This document shows positions 30,314 to 38,498 of a stretch of 64,000 bases of DNA, piece after piece; within the stretch, counting starts at the first letter, position 1; the number at the start of each line of letters is the position of its first letter. Location: the NCBI GenBank assembly GCA_016861045.1, contig BOKP01000003.1, forward strand, positions 187,501 through 251,500, written 5' to 3'. The position numbers were made by a program, and so were the translations under genes. Below the pieces are notes generated by a model. It saw nothing but the letters and a program-made list of their open reading frames with translations, ran no database searches and had not been told where the DNA came from. This DNA comes from Actinomycetes bacterium. Its GTDB lineage: Bacteria > Actinomycetota > Thermoleophilia > Solirubrobacterales > 70-9.

Positions 30314-32049
30314 TCGACGCGACGAACCGCAACACCGCGCTCGCTTCGGCGCTGGTCGAGGAGCTCGCCCGAGCCGGAGTCCGCCACGCGTTCCTCTCCC
30401 CGGGCTCGCGCTCGACGCCGATCGCCCTCGCCCTCGATCGCGAGCCCGCGATCGCGCTCGAGGTCGTCCTCGACGAGCGCTGCGCCGCCTTCGCCGCGCT
30501 CGGCGCCGGCCTCGCCTCCGGGGCGCCGGCGGTCGTCGCCTGCACGAGCGGCTCCGCGGCCGCGAACCTGCATCCGGCGGTCGTCGAGGCGGACGAGGCG
30601 GGCGTCCCGATGATCGCCCTTACCTCGGATCGCCCGGCGGAGCTGCGGGCGGTCGGGGCCGGGCAGACGATCGACCAGATCGGCCTGTTCGGCTCCGCGA
30701 CCCGTTGGTTCTGCGAGGTCGGCACCCACGCCGCCGATGACGCCGGCCTGCTCCACATGCGGGCGACCGGCTCCCGGGCGGTCGCCGAGGCGAGCGGCCG
30801 TCGCGGGCCTGTCCACCTCAACCTCGCCTGGCGCGAGCCGCTCGGCCCCGAGCCCGCCGCGGACGTCTCCGCCCGCGACGGGCTCGCGCTCGGGGGGAGG
30901 TCGGGAGGCGGGCCGCTGACCGCCGCGCCCGCCGGCCGGGAGGCCGGCGCCGATCTCGTCGCCGCGACCGCGGAGGCCGTCGGGCGGGCCGCCCGGGGGA
31001 TGATCGTGGCCGGCCGGCTTCCCGGCCGTCGTCTCGTCCCCGCGATCAGCGCGCTCGCCGAGCGGACCGGGTTCCCGCTCCTCGCCGACCCGACCTCGCA
31101 GCTCCGGTTCGGACCGCACGACCGCACCGCGGTGGTCACCGCCTATGACCTGATCGTCCGGGCCGGCCGCGCCGAGCTGGCCCCCGACCTCGTGCTTCGG
31201 TTCGGCGACATGCCGACGAGCAAGGCGCTGCGGCTCTGGCTTCGCGAGTCCGGCTGCGACCAGATCGTCGTCGACCCCCCCGGTCGCTGGAACGAGCCGA
31301 CCCGGGTCGCCGGCGCGTTCGTCCGCGCCGACCCCGAGGCGCTGATCGAGCGCCTCCTGCCCCTCCTGCCGCAGGCCCGCTCCGAGCGGTCGCCGTGGCA
31401 GCGGGGCTGGCGCGAGGCGGAGTCGGCCGCGCGCGCCGCGATCGCCGCCGCCCTCGACCGTGCCGGGGGGCTCAGCGAGCCCGCCCTGCAGCGCGCCCTC
31501 GGACGCGCCTACGGTGACGGCGAGCGCGTCCTGCTCGGCTCCAGCATGCCGATCCGCGACGCCGAGGCGTTCCTCGAGGGAGGCCCGCGGTCGGTCACCT
31601 TCCATGCCAACCGGGGAGCCAACGGGATCGACGGCCTCGTCTCGACCGGCGCCGGGATCGGACTCGGCGCCGCGGCCCCGGCCTGGATCGTGATCGGCGA
31701 CCTCGCGCTCGCCCACGACATCGGCGGCCTCGCGCTGGCCGCGCGGATCGCGACGCCGATCCGCGTCGTCGTCGTCGACAACGGCGGCGGTGGCATCTTC
31801 GACTTCCTACCACAGGCGGAGCGGATCGATCCGGACCGGTTCCGGCGGCTCTTCACGACCCCGTCGGGACTCGACCTCGAGCCCGCCGCCGCCGCCTACG
31901 GCCTCCCCTACGAGCGGATCGCCGACGAGGACGGCATCGAGGGGCTGGCGGGGCGCGACCGGGTCCTGGCCCACGTGCCGATCGGCCGCGGGGACAACGT
32001 CGGGCTTCACCGCCGGATCGCGGCCGCGGTGGCCTCGCCACCGTCCTGA
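30310..32049 (+). CDS. menD: SEPHCHC synthase
   Basis: This 579-residue thiamine-diphosphate enzyme adds a 2-ketoglutarate-derived unit to isochorismate. It has the N-terminal RHAFLSPGSRSTPIALAL with the conserved VLDERCAAF, SDRPAELR, HANRGANGIDGLVSTGAGI, and the ThDP motif GDLALAHDIGGLA through NNGGGGIFDFLPQ-like VDNGGGGIFDFLP. The ATG overlaps the menC stop. It ends 18 bp from the convergent menF gene. Confidence 0.96.
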   Translation: MIDATNRNTALASALVEELARAGVRHAFLSPGSRSTPIALALDREPAIALEVVLDERCAAFAALGAGLASGAPAVVACTSGSAAANLHPAVVEADEAGVPMIALTSDRPAELRAVGAGQTIDQIGLFGSATRWFCEVGTHAADDAGLLHMRATGSRAVAEASGRRGPVHLNLAWREPLGPEPAADVSARDGLALGGRSGGGPLTAAPAGREAGADLVAATAEAVGRAARGMIVAGRLPGRRLVPAISALAERTGFPLLADPTSQLRFGPHDRTAVVTAYDLIVRAGRAELAPDLVLRFGDMPTSKALRLWLRESGCDQIVVDPPGRWNEPTRVAGAFVRADPEALIERLLPLLPQARSERSPWQRGWREAESAARAAIAAALDRAGGLSEPALQRALGRAYGDGERVLLGSSMPIRDAEAFLEGGPRSVTFHANRGANGIDGLVSTGAGIGLGAAAPAWIVIGDLALAHDIGGLALAARIATPIRVVVVDNGGGGIFDFLPQAERIDPDRFRRLFTTPSGLDLEPAAAAYGLPYERIADEDGIEGLAGRDRVLAHVPIGRGDNVGLHRRIAAAVASPPS

Positions 32050-32054
32050 GCCCG

Positions 32055-32078
32055 TCGCCGGCGCGCGTCAGCCGGCGA
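32055..32078. terminator. bidirectional terminator between menD and menF
   Basis: 8-bp arms TCGCCGGC and GCCGGCGA flank an 8-nt loop. It spans the menF stop codon between two convergent genes. Confidence 0.55.
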
Positions 32079-33474
32079 GCAGCGGCAGCAGCGCCCCGAG
32101 CTTGAGCTCGGTCTCGGCGAGCTCGGCGGCCGGATCGGAGTCGGCGACGATGCCGGCGCCGGCGAACAGATGCGCGGTGCGGTCGCGCAGCAGGGCCGAG
32201 CGCAGCGCGACGCAGAACTCGCCGTCCTCGGCGGCGTCCATCCAGCCGACCGGCCCCGCGTACCAGCCGCGCTCGAGCCGCTCGAGCTCGGCGATCATCC
32301 CGATACCGGCCGGGCCGAGCGGCTCGGGGCCGACCGCCGGCGTCGGATGCAGGAGCCCGGCCAGCTCGAGGACCGATCGCGACGCGGTGAGCTGGGCGTG
32401 GATCGGGGTCGCGAGATGCTGGACGTTGGCCACCCTGACCACGACCGGCTCGGGGGCGCGCTCGACCCAGACCGACAGCGGGGCCAGGCGCCGGGCGATC
32501 CGCTCGACGACGATCGCGTGCTCGGAGCGGTCCTTGGCGCTGAGGCGGAGCTGCTCGCCGAGGTGGTCGTCGACCGCGGGGTCGGCGCTGCGGCGGGCGG
32601 AGCCGGCGAGCGCGACGGTGGCGGCGACGGCGCCGCCGCGGCGCACCAGAAGCTCCGGGCTGGCGCCCACGAACGCCGCCTCGGGCGTGCCGACGCAGAA
32701 GCAGAAGCAGGAGCCGAACGCGGAGCGGAGCGCCCCGAACAGCGCCGCCGGCGAGTGCGCGGCCGGAGCGGTCACCCGCACCTCGCGGGCGAGCACGAGC
32801 TTCCGCGAGCGGCCCGCCCGGATCGCCTCGACCGCCGCGGCGACGGCGTGCTCGTAGCTGACCGGGGGCCGGGCCGAGCTGACCTCGACCGGGCCCGGCA
32901 GCGGATCGAGCGGCGGCAGCGGCGCCGCGCGCATCCCCGCGATCCGCGCGGCGACGCGGGCGCGTACGCCCGCCGGGTCGAGGTCGGGCCCGGCGATCGC
33001 GCAGGCGGTGAGCATCCGCCGCCCCGAGCTCCCCGCGATCAGGATCTCGGGCATCGTCAGAAGCGCCGGCGGCAGCGAGGCCCAGGGCCCGGCCCCGGCG
33101 GCGTCGTCTGCGAACGCCATCCCCCCGACCCAGAGCGGCCCGGCGCCCGGCGGCATGTCGTCGGGCTCGGAGGCGAGCCGGGAGCCGAGCAGCGACGACG
33201 CGTCGGCCCGCAGGTCGGCGAAGCGGCCCGGACCGCGCGAGACCAGGTCGCGGACGCTGCCGATCGCGCCGATCGCGAATCCGTCGCGCTCCGGCTCCTC
33301 CCAGCAGAACCAGCGATCGTCGGCGCGGCGGGAGGCGAACGCCGCCGCGCAGGGATCGACGTCCCCGACCGGGACCGTGACGCTGATCAGCCTGCGCCGA
33401 CCCCCCGCGGCCGCCCGCTCGGCGAGGTCCGCGACCGCCTCGAGGAGGCCGTCCGTCTCGACCGCGGCGGTCAG
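32068..33474 (-). CDS. menF: isochorismate synthase, CTG start
   Basis: This chorismate-binding enzyme makes isochorismate, the entry step of menaquinone synthesis. C-terminal signatures include SRKLVLAREV, FVGASPELLVRR, VALAGSARR, VQHLATPIHAQL, HPTPAVGP, GWYAGPVGW and FAGAGIVADSDPAAE. The first ATG (33156) would cut off a clearly family-like N-terminal region (LISVTVPVGDVDP, WFCWEEPERDGFAIGAIG). The frame has no ATG, GTG or TTG upstream of that up to about 33570. The CTG at 33474 overlaps the ilvN stop as CTGA, matching the 4-bp overlaps seen elsewhere, and gives 468 residues, normal for MenF. Confidence 0.85.
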   Translation of the reverse strand: MTAAVETDGLLEAVADLAERAAAGGRRRLISVTVPVGDVDPCAAAFASRRADDRWFCWEEPERDGFAIGAIGSVRDLVSRGPGRFADLRADASSLLGSRLASEPDDMPPGAGPLWVGGMAFADDAAGAGPWASLPPALLTMPEILIAGSSGRRMLTACAIAGPDLDPAGVRARVAARIAGMRAAPLPPLDPLPGPVEVSSARPPVSYEHAVAAAVEAIRAGRSRKLVLAREVRVTAPAAHSPAALFGALRSAFGSCFCFCVGTPEAAFVGASPELLVRRGGAVAATVALAGSARRSADPAVDDHLGEQLRLSAKDRSEHAIVVERIARRLAPLSVWVERAPEPVVVRVANVQHLATPIHAQLTASRSVLELAGLLHPTPAVGPEPLGPAGIGMIAELERLERGWYAGPVGWMDAAEDGEFCVALRSALLRDRTAHLFAGAGIVADSDPAAELAETELKLGALLPLLAG

Positions 33475-34025
33475 CTCTCCGGACGCGCCCGCGTGATCGC
33501 GACCTCTCCGGTGCGGGCCATCTCGATCAGCCCGTGCGGTCGCACCATGCGCTCGAACGAGTCGATCTTCTCGGTCGTCCCGGTCACCTCGACGGTGATC
33601 GACCGACGCGAGACATCGACGATGTGGGCGCGGAAGATCTGCGTGAACTCGATGATCTCGGCGCGGTTGTCGGCGGCGGCGTTGATCCGGAACAGGGCCA
33701 TCTCGCGGGCGACCGCCGTGCCCGGGTCCATGTCGCGGATCTTGATCACGTTGACGAGCTTGTGGAGCTGCTTGGTGACCTGGTCGATCGGGTGGACGGC
33801 GCCGTCCACGGTAAGAGTCACCCGCGAGATGTCCGGGTCCTCGGTCGGGCCGACGGCGAGGGTGTCGATGTTGAAGCCGCGGCGGCTGAACAGGCCCGCG
33901 ATCCGGGCGAGGACGCCGGGGCGGTTCTCGACCAGCAGCGAGAGCAGGTGGCGGCGCCCCGTGAGGCCGCCCTCGGCGCGGAGATCGTCGAGGTCGAGCA
34001 GGTTCTTGGTTCCGGATTCGGCCAT
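33471..34025 (-). CDS. ilvN: acetolactate synthase regulatory subunit
   Basis: This 184-residue ACT-domain protein binds the catalytic subunit and confers valine feedback. The N-terminal ACT domain reads HLLSLLVENRPGVLARIAGLFSRRGFNIDTLAVGPTE (~27-62), followed by the C-terminal ALS_ss domain. GGGAG precedes the ATG, 14 bp after ilvB. Its stop overlaps the CTG start of menF. Confidence 0.96.
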   Translation of the reverse strand: MAESGTKNLLDLDDLRAEGGLTGRRHLLSLLVENRPGVLARIAGLFSRRGFNIDTLAVGPTEDPDISRVTLTVDGAVHPIDQVTKQLHKLVNVIKIRDMDPGTAVAREMALFRINAAADNRAEIIEFTQIFRAHIVDVSRRSITVEVTGTTEKIDSFERMVRPHGLIEMARTGEVAITRARPES

Positions 34026-34039
34026 CGGTCTCCCGTTCC

Positions 34040-35719
34040 TCAGCCGACCATGTCCCGGGCCGCGGCGCCGGCCGGGATCATCGGGAAGCAGTTCTCGTTC
34101 GGCGTCACGCGGACGTCGAGCAGCACCGGGCCCTCGGTCTCGAGCGCGGTCTTCATCGCGCCCGCGAGATCGTCCTTGCGGTCGCAGAGGATCCCGGTCC
34201 AGCCGAAGGCCTCGGCGAGCTTCACCCAGTCCGGGCTCGGGCCCATCTCGATCGCCTTGTAGCGCTCGTCCCAGAACAGCTCCTGCCACTGGCGGACCAT
34301 CCCGAAGTTGCCGTTGTTCATCAGGAAGACCTTGATCGGGAGCTCGTGCGCGGCCGCGGTCGCGAACTCCTGGCAGACCATGATCAGGCTTCCGTCCCCT
34401 GCGAGGCAGACGACCTGCTCGTCGGGCATCGCGACCTGAGCGCCGATCGCCGCAGGCAGGCCGAACCCCATCGTCCCGAGGCCACCCGAGTTGAGCCACC
34501 TGTTCGGCTCCGAGAAGGGGTAGTACTGCGCCGCCCACATCTGGTGCTGGCCGACGTCGGAGGTGACGATCGCCTCGCCGCCGGTCGCCCGGTACATCTC
34601 CTCGACCATCAGCTGCGGCTTGATCTCCTGGTCGGAGCTGTCCTCGTAGCGCAGCGGGTACTGCTCGCGCCAGCCCTCGATCCGGCGCCACCACTCGTCG
34701 AGGCGGGAGGGATCGGGAGCGAGCGCCCGGTACTCGCCGGTGAGCTTCGGCAGGACCTTCTTGACGTCGCCGACGATCGGGATGTGCGCCGGCACGTTCT
34801 TCGAGATCTCGGCCGGATCGATGTCGATGTGGACGAACTTCGCGCGCGGCGCGAACTCGCTCAGCTTGCCGGTGATGCGATCGTCGAAGCGGGCGCCGAT
34901 CGCGACGATCAGGTCCGCCTCGTCCATCGCGTAGTTGGCGGTCCGGGTCCCGTGCATCCCGAGCATGCCGAGCCACTGCTCGTGCGGCGCCGGGAACGCC
35001 CCCAGGCCCATCAGCGTGCAGGTGACCGGGAAGCGATCGGCGCCGGCGAGCTCGCGCAGCTCCTCGGAGGCGGTCGCGTTGACGACGCCTCCGCCCGCGT
35101 AGAGGACCGGCCGCCGCGCGTTCGCGAGCGCCTTCGCCGCGATCCTGATCTGCTTGATGTTCCCCTCGGTGTTCGGCTGGTAGCCGGGCAGCCTCGGGGC
35201 GGCGGTGATCGGCTCGTAATCGATCTCCATCTTCGACAGGTCCTGGGGGATGTCGACGAGGACCGGGCCGGGCCTGCCGGTCTTCGCGATGTGGAAGGCC
35301 TTGTGGATGTAGTCGGGGATCTGGCTCGGGTCGGTGACGAGGAAGGAGTGCTTGACGACGGGCATCGTGATCCCGGTCACGTCCGCCTCCTGGAAGCCGT
35401 CGGTCCCGATCAGGTCGGTCCGGACCTGCCCGGTGATGAAGACGGTCGGCACCGAGTCCATGTGCGCGTCGGCGATCGCGGTGACGAGGTTGGTGGCGCC
35501 GGGACCCGAGGTGGCGAACGCGACCCCGACCTTGCCGGAGGCCTTCGCGTAGCCCTCGGCGGCGTGCCCGGCGCACTGCTCGTGTCGAACCTGGATGTGC
35601 TCGAAGTCGGCGTCGTAGAGCGCGTCGTAGATCGGCAGGTTGGCGCCGCCGGGGATCCCGAAGATGTGCTTGACGCCCTCGGCCTTCAGGGCCTCGAAGA
35701 GAGCGTCGGCGGCGCGCAT
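34040..35719 (-). CDS. ilvB: acetolactate synthase catalytic subunit
   Basis: This 559-residue ThDP- and FAD-dependent enzyme makes acetolactate or acetohydroxybutyrate, the first common step to valine, leucine and isoleucine. It has the conserved IFGIPGGANLPIYDAL, RHEQCAGHAAEGYAKASG (catalytic Glu) and the ThDP motif GDGSLIMVCQEFATAAAHELPIKVFLMNN. CGGAGG lies 7 nt before the ATG. It heads an ilvB-ilvN-menF operon. Confidence 0.97.
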   Translation of the reverse strand: MRAADALFEALKAEGVKHIFGIPGGANLPIYDALYDADFEHIQVRHEQCAGHAAEGYAKASGKVGVAFATSGPGATNLVTAIADAHMDSVPTVFITGQVRTDLIGTDGFQEADVTGITMPVVKHSFLVTDPSQIPDYIHKAFHIAKTGRPGPVLVDIPQDLSKMEIDYEPITAAPRLPGYQPNTEGNIKQIRIAAKALANARRPVLYAGGGVVNATASEELRELAGADRFPVTCTLMGLGAFPAPHEQWLGMLGMHGTRTANYAMDEADLIVAIGARFDDRITGKLSEFAPRAKFVHIDIDPAEISKNVPAHIPIVGDVKKVLPKLTGEYRALAPDPSRLDEWWRRIEGWREQYPLRYEDSSDQEIKPQLMVEEMYRATGGEAIVTSDVGQHQMWAAQYYPFSEPNRWLNSGGLGTMGFGLPAAIGAQVAMPDEQVVCLAGDGSLIMVCQEFATAAAHELPIKVFLMNNGNFGMVRQWQELFWDERYKAIEMGPSPDWVKLAEAFGWTGILCDRKDDLAGAMKTALETEGPVLLDVRVTPNENCFPMIPAGAAARDMVG

Positions 35720-35811
35720 CGAATACCTCCGGAGTTCGTCGGGTCGGGCGGAAAGCGGAATGTACGGATGCCGCGACCGACCCGCAGGCGGTCGATTCGC
35801 GGCTGCATACG

Positions 35812-35817
35812 AGGTTA
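35812..35817 (-). promoter_or_regulatory. ilvB -10 element
   Basis: TAACCT on the minus strand predicts a transcript start near 35805 and a leader of about 85 nt. The leader has an open frame with scattered I, L and V codons but no cluster, so I do not call a leader peptide. Confidence 0.4.
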
Positions 35818-35849
35818 CCAGCCGGCCGCCGGCCGGCCGCGACGGGCGG

Positions 35850-36137
35850 TCAGCTCCGGCGCAGGTCGGGGCCGGGCCGGACCTCGGCGGGGTCGGGCAG
35901 GTACATGTCCTCGCCGCAGCGGTGGCAGACCTGGACGTAGAGCTTGTGGACGGTGCCGCAGCGCGGGCAGCGACGCTCGGGCTCGGACTGCTCGCGCCGG
36001 TAGAGCACGGCGGCGACGAGCCCGAGCAGCGGCAGCACGCCGCCGACGAGGAACCAGATCAGAAAGCTCGAGCCCTTGGCCCGCCCGATCAGCCCGGTCG
36101 CGACCGCGAAGCAGATGCAGATGGCGACGTAGGCCAC
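35850..36137 (-). CDS. small membrane protein with C-terminal zinc ribbon
   Basis: This 95-residue protein has two hydrophobic helices (~3-17 and ~25-46), a short basic/acidic linker, then two CxxC knuckles (RRCPRCGTVHKLYVQVCHRCG, ~56-76) that should bind one zinc ion. The architecture suggests a membrane-bound adaptor; no function is known to me. The GTG start at 36137 follows TAAGCT by 6 nt. It lies downstream of nothing on its strand and is probably monocistronic. Confidence 0.8.
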   Translation of the reverse strand: MAYVAICICFAVATGLIGRAKGSSFLIWFLVGGVLPLLGLVAAVLYRREQSEPERRCPRCGTVHKLYVQVCHRCGEDMYLPDPAEVRPGPDLRRS

Positions 36138-36143
36138 CGGCCA

Positions 36144-36149
36144 AGCTTA
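36144..36149 (-). promoter_or_regulatory. -10 element of zinc-ribbon gene (leaderless type)
   Basis: TAAGCT on the minus strand, 6 nt before a GTG start codon. Confidence 0.5.
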
Positions 36150-36243
36150 GGCCAGCCCCCGCGGCCGGCGGGGAGCCGCGCCGCCGGGGAGCGGCTTCGG
36201 CCCGGCATCGAGCCGGACGGAAGGCGGGACCGCGGACGCTCAG

Positions 36244-36273
36244 ACGAGCGGGCGGCAGCCGCCGCCCGCTCGT
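36244..36273 (-). terminator. terminator of the amidohydrolase gene
   Basis: Perfect 13-bp arms ACGAGCGGGCGGC and GCCGCCCGCTCGT flank an AGCC loop about 60 nt after the amidohydrolase stop. It is one of the most stable hairpins in the window. Confidence 0.6.
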
Positions 36274-36331
36274 CCCGCTCTGCTCGCGGCGGCCGCGGGC
36301 GGGCGGCCGGCCGAAACCGGGGGGCGGCCGG

Positions 36332-38308
36332 TCAGTTGCCGCCCCAGTCGTTCTCCTCGCCGCCCCACTCGCCGCGCATCGACGGATCCACCCAGACCCG
36401 CTGGCCGCCGACCATCGTCATCAGCGGATTCGTCTCGGAGATGTCGTCGAGCGGGATCTCGGTGATGTTCTGGTCGAGCACGAGCAGGTCGGCCAGCTTG
36501 CCGCGCTCGAGCGACCCGGTGACGTTGTCCTGGTGGAGCTGGTAGGCGCCGTTGATGGTTTCCACCCGGATCGCATCCGCCAGCGAGAGGGCGGGGGCGT
36601 CATTGAGCTTCCCTTCGAACTGCGGGAACTCCGGTCCCCAGTCCGCCTCGCGGAGGACCGTGACCTCGAGGCCGACGAACGGCTTGAACGGATCGAGGCA
36701 GCAGTCGCTTCCCTGCGAGACCCTGCCGCCGGCGTTGGTGATCCAGCCCGAGGGCTCGTAGTAGTTCCAGCGCTCCGGCCCGACGTACGGCATCACCGCC
36801 TCGGTCGAATCCGGTGCAGGCTTCGCCCACTGCAGGCCCATCGAGGCCGTCACGTTGAGGCGGGCGAAGCGCGGGATGTCGGCGGGATCGACGAGCTCGG
36901 CATGGGCGATGGTCGGCCGCGACCTGCGCTCGAGCTTCGGGTTCCAGCGCTTCGCGCTCTCGAAGGCGTCGAGCGTCGTGCGGACGCCGCGATCGCCGAT
37001 CGCGTGGATATGGGACTGGAAGCCGCGCTCGGTCAGCCCCTTGACCAGCGGGTTGAGCGCGTCGCTCTCGATCGCCAGGAACCCGCGGGCGTTCGGATCG
37101 GTCCGCGGAACGCCGCTCTCGTCCAGATAGGGCTCGAGCATCGCGGCGGTCTGGGTCGGGTGCTGGATGATCCCGTCGTCGAGGAGCTTGACGCCGGGGA
37201 TCGCGACTCCGGGCTCGGCGACGAGCCGCGGGCCCTCCTTCTCCGCCCCCGGACGCCACGAGTAGACCTGCCAGGGGAGCTGGTCGCGCTTCTCGATCTC
37301 GTCGCGGACCTGCTCCGCCTGCGCGAGGTAGGCCTCGCGCCCCTCGGGCGTGTCGATCGGAAGCCCCCGCGCGACACTGGCGCCGAAGTGGGCTCGCGCG
37401 GTCAGGCCGTGCTGCTCGCGCAGCTCCTGGAACACCGGGGCCAGACGGCTCCCCGGGATGTAGAAGCCGGTCACGCCCTTCTCGCTGAACGTCTTCATCC
37501 GCGACGCCGCGAGGTCGACCTGCTCCTGCAGGGTGAGCGGCGGCGGCGGCGGGATCAGGCTCGAGACCAGCCCGGAGGCCGGGAAGTCGGCGAGGAAGCC
37601 GTTCGGCTCGCCGTCCGGCCCCTTGAGGATGTGCCCGCCGGGCGGGTCCGGCGTGCTGGCGTCGATGCCGGCGAGGTCGAGGGCCGCCTGGTTGACCAGC
37701 CCGCCGTGCGTGGTGACGGCGAAGTTGGCGAAGATCGGCCGGTCGGTGAGGCCCTCGAAGAGCGCCTTGGTGGGCATCGTTCCGGCCGGACGCAGGAACT
37801 GGGCGTAGAAGCCGTCGATGACGAGGAAGTCGTCGGGGGCGCCGGGGGCGGCGGTGTGGAGCGCCGGATCATCCAGGCACGCCGCGACCAGGGCCCGGAA
37901 CTCGGGAATCGTCAACGGCCCGCCACCGAGATCGCAGGTCGGCTGGGCGGGATCGATGATGTCGTGGATGTGGCCGTCGATGATGCCGGGCATCACCATG
38001 CGGTCGTCGAGGTCGACCACGTCGGTTCCGCGGCCGATGTAGCGGCGCGCGCCCCGGTTGGACCCGACGTAGAGGATCTTGCCCTTCTTCACCGCGATCG
38101 CGTCGGCGACGCTGTCGCGGTCGTCGACCGTGTACACGAAGCCGTCGCGCAGGACGGTGTCCGCCGCGGGTTGGTGGCCGTGGCGGTGCTTGAAGCTCGC
38201 CGTCGCCGCGCCGGCCGAGATGGCGGCGATCAGCATGACGACGACGCTCAGCGCGACTGTGACCCGGAGGCCGCTTCCGGCGGTCCGGTCGAACGGCTTC
38301 ATACCCAT
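36332..38308 (-). CDS. exported amidohydrolase, YtcJ-like
   Basis: This 658-residue amidohydrolase_3-family hydrolase has an N-terminal hydrophobic signal/anchor (~14-36), so it likely acts outside the cytoplasm. Metal-site motifs are GHIHD (~108-112), HAIGDRG and SQGSDCC. A lysine in GVKLLDDG is typical of the family. Two Pro-rich loops are present. The substrate is unknown; relatives act on N-acyl or formamide bonds. GGGAGGCAAAGG precedes the ATG; a second ATG two codons on is possible. Confidence 0.85.
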   Translation of the reverse strand: MGMKPFDRTAGSGLRVTVALSVVVMLIAAISAGAATASFKHRHGHQPAADTVLRDGFVYTVDDRDSVADAIAVKKGKILYVGSNRGARRYIGRGTDVVDLDDRMVMPGIIDGHIHDIIDPAQPTCDLGGGPLTIPEFRALVAACLDDPALHTAAPGAPDDFLVIDGFYAQFLRPAGTMPTKALFEGLTDRPIFANFAVTTHGGLVNQAALDLAGIDASTPDPPGGHILKGPDGEPNGFLADFPASGLVSSLIPPPPPLTLQEQVDLAASRMKTFSEKGVTGFYIPGSRLAPVFQELREQHGLTARAHFGASVARGLPIDTPEGREAYLAQAEQVRDEIEKRDQLPWQVYSWRPGAEKEGPRLVAEPGVAIPGVKLLDDGIIQHPTQTAAMLEPYLDESGVPRTDPNARGFLAIESDALNPLVKGLTERGFQSHIHAIGDRGVRTTLDAFESAKRWNPKLERRSRPTIAHAELVDPADIPRFARLNVTASMGLQWAKPAPDSTEAVMPYVGPERWNYYEPSGWITNAGGRVSQGSDCCLDPFKPFVGLEVTVLREADWGPEFPQFEGKLNDAPALSLADAIRVETINGAYQLHQDNVTGSLERGKLADLLVLDQNITEIPLDDISETNPLMTMVGGQRVWVDPSMRGEWGGEENDWGGN

Positions 38309-38498
38309 CCTTTGCCTCCCTTGGCTTGCCCTGAAAAGATCTCAGGAGATTTGGCGCAACATCCCACCGGAGCCGGGCGCGGTCAATCGACATGGTGGAT
38401 GAACTCCGCTCTTGCTGTTGTCCAATATGGACGAACGTTCCGGGCGGCGGCGCACGGCCGTCCGCCCGCGACCGCCGACGGCGGCCGCCACCCCGCGG
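38309..38498. other. amidohydrolase upstream region
   Basis: This 190-bp gap is AT-richer than average. It holds GTCCA-ATA-TGGAC (38427-38439), a small inverted repeat, and an ATCTC/GAGAT hairpin about 30 bp before the amidohydrolase ribosome binding site. A promoter for the amidohydrolase is expected here, but I cannot assign its hexamers confidently. Confidence 0.35.
38468..38488 (-). terminator. terminator of the PaaK-like gene
   Basis: On the minus-strand RNA, GCGGCCGCC pairs with GGCGGUCGC over 9 bp (one G-U) around a GUC loop, about 10 nt after the stop. Confidence 0.5.

Noticed and set aside
35720-35811. Leader peptide before ilvB
   Set aside because: The only ATG frame has scattered I, L and V codons, is just 3 nt from the -10 and runs into ilvB out of frame; no terminator or anti-SD pairing was seen.
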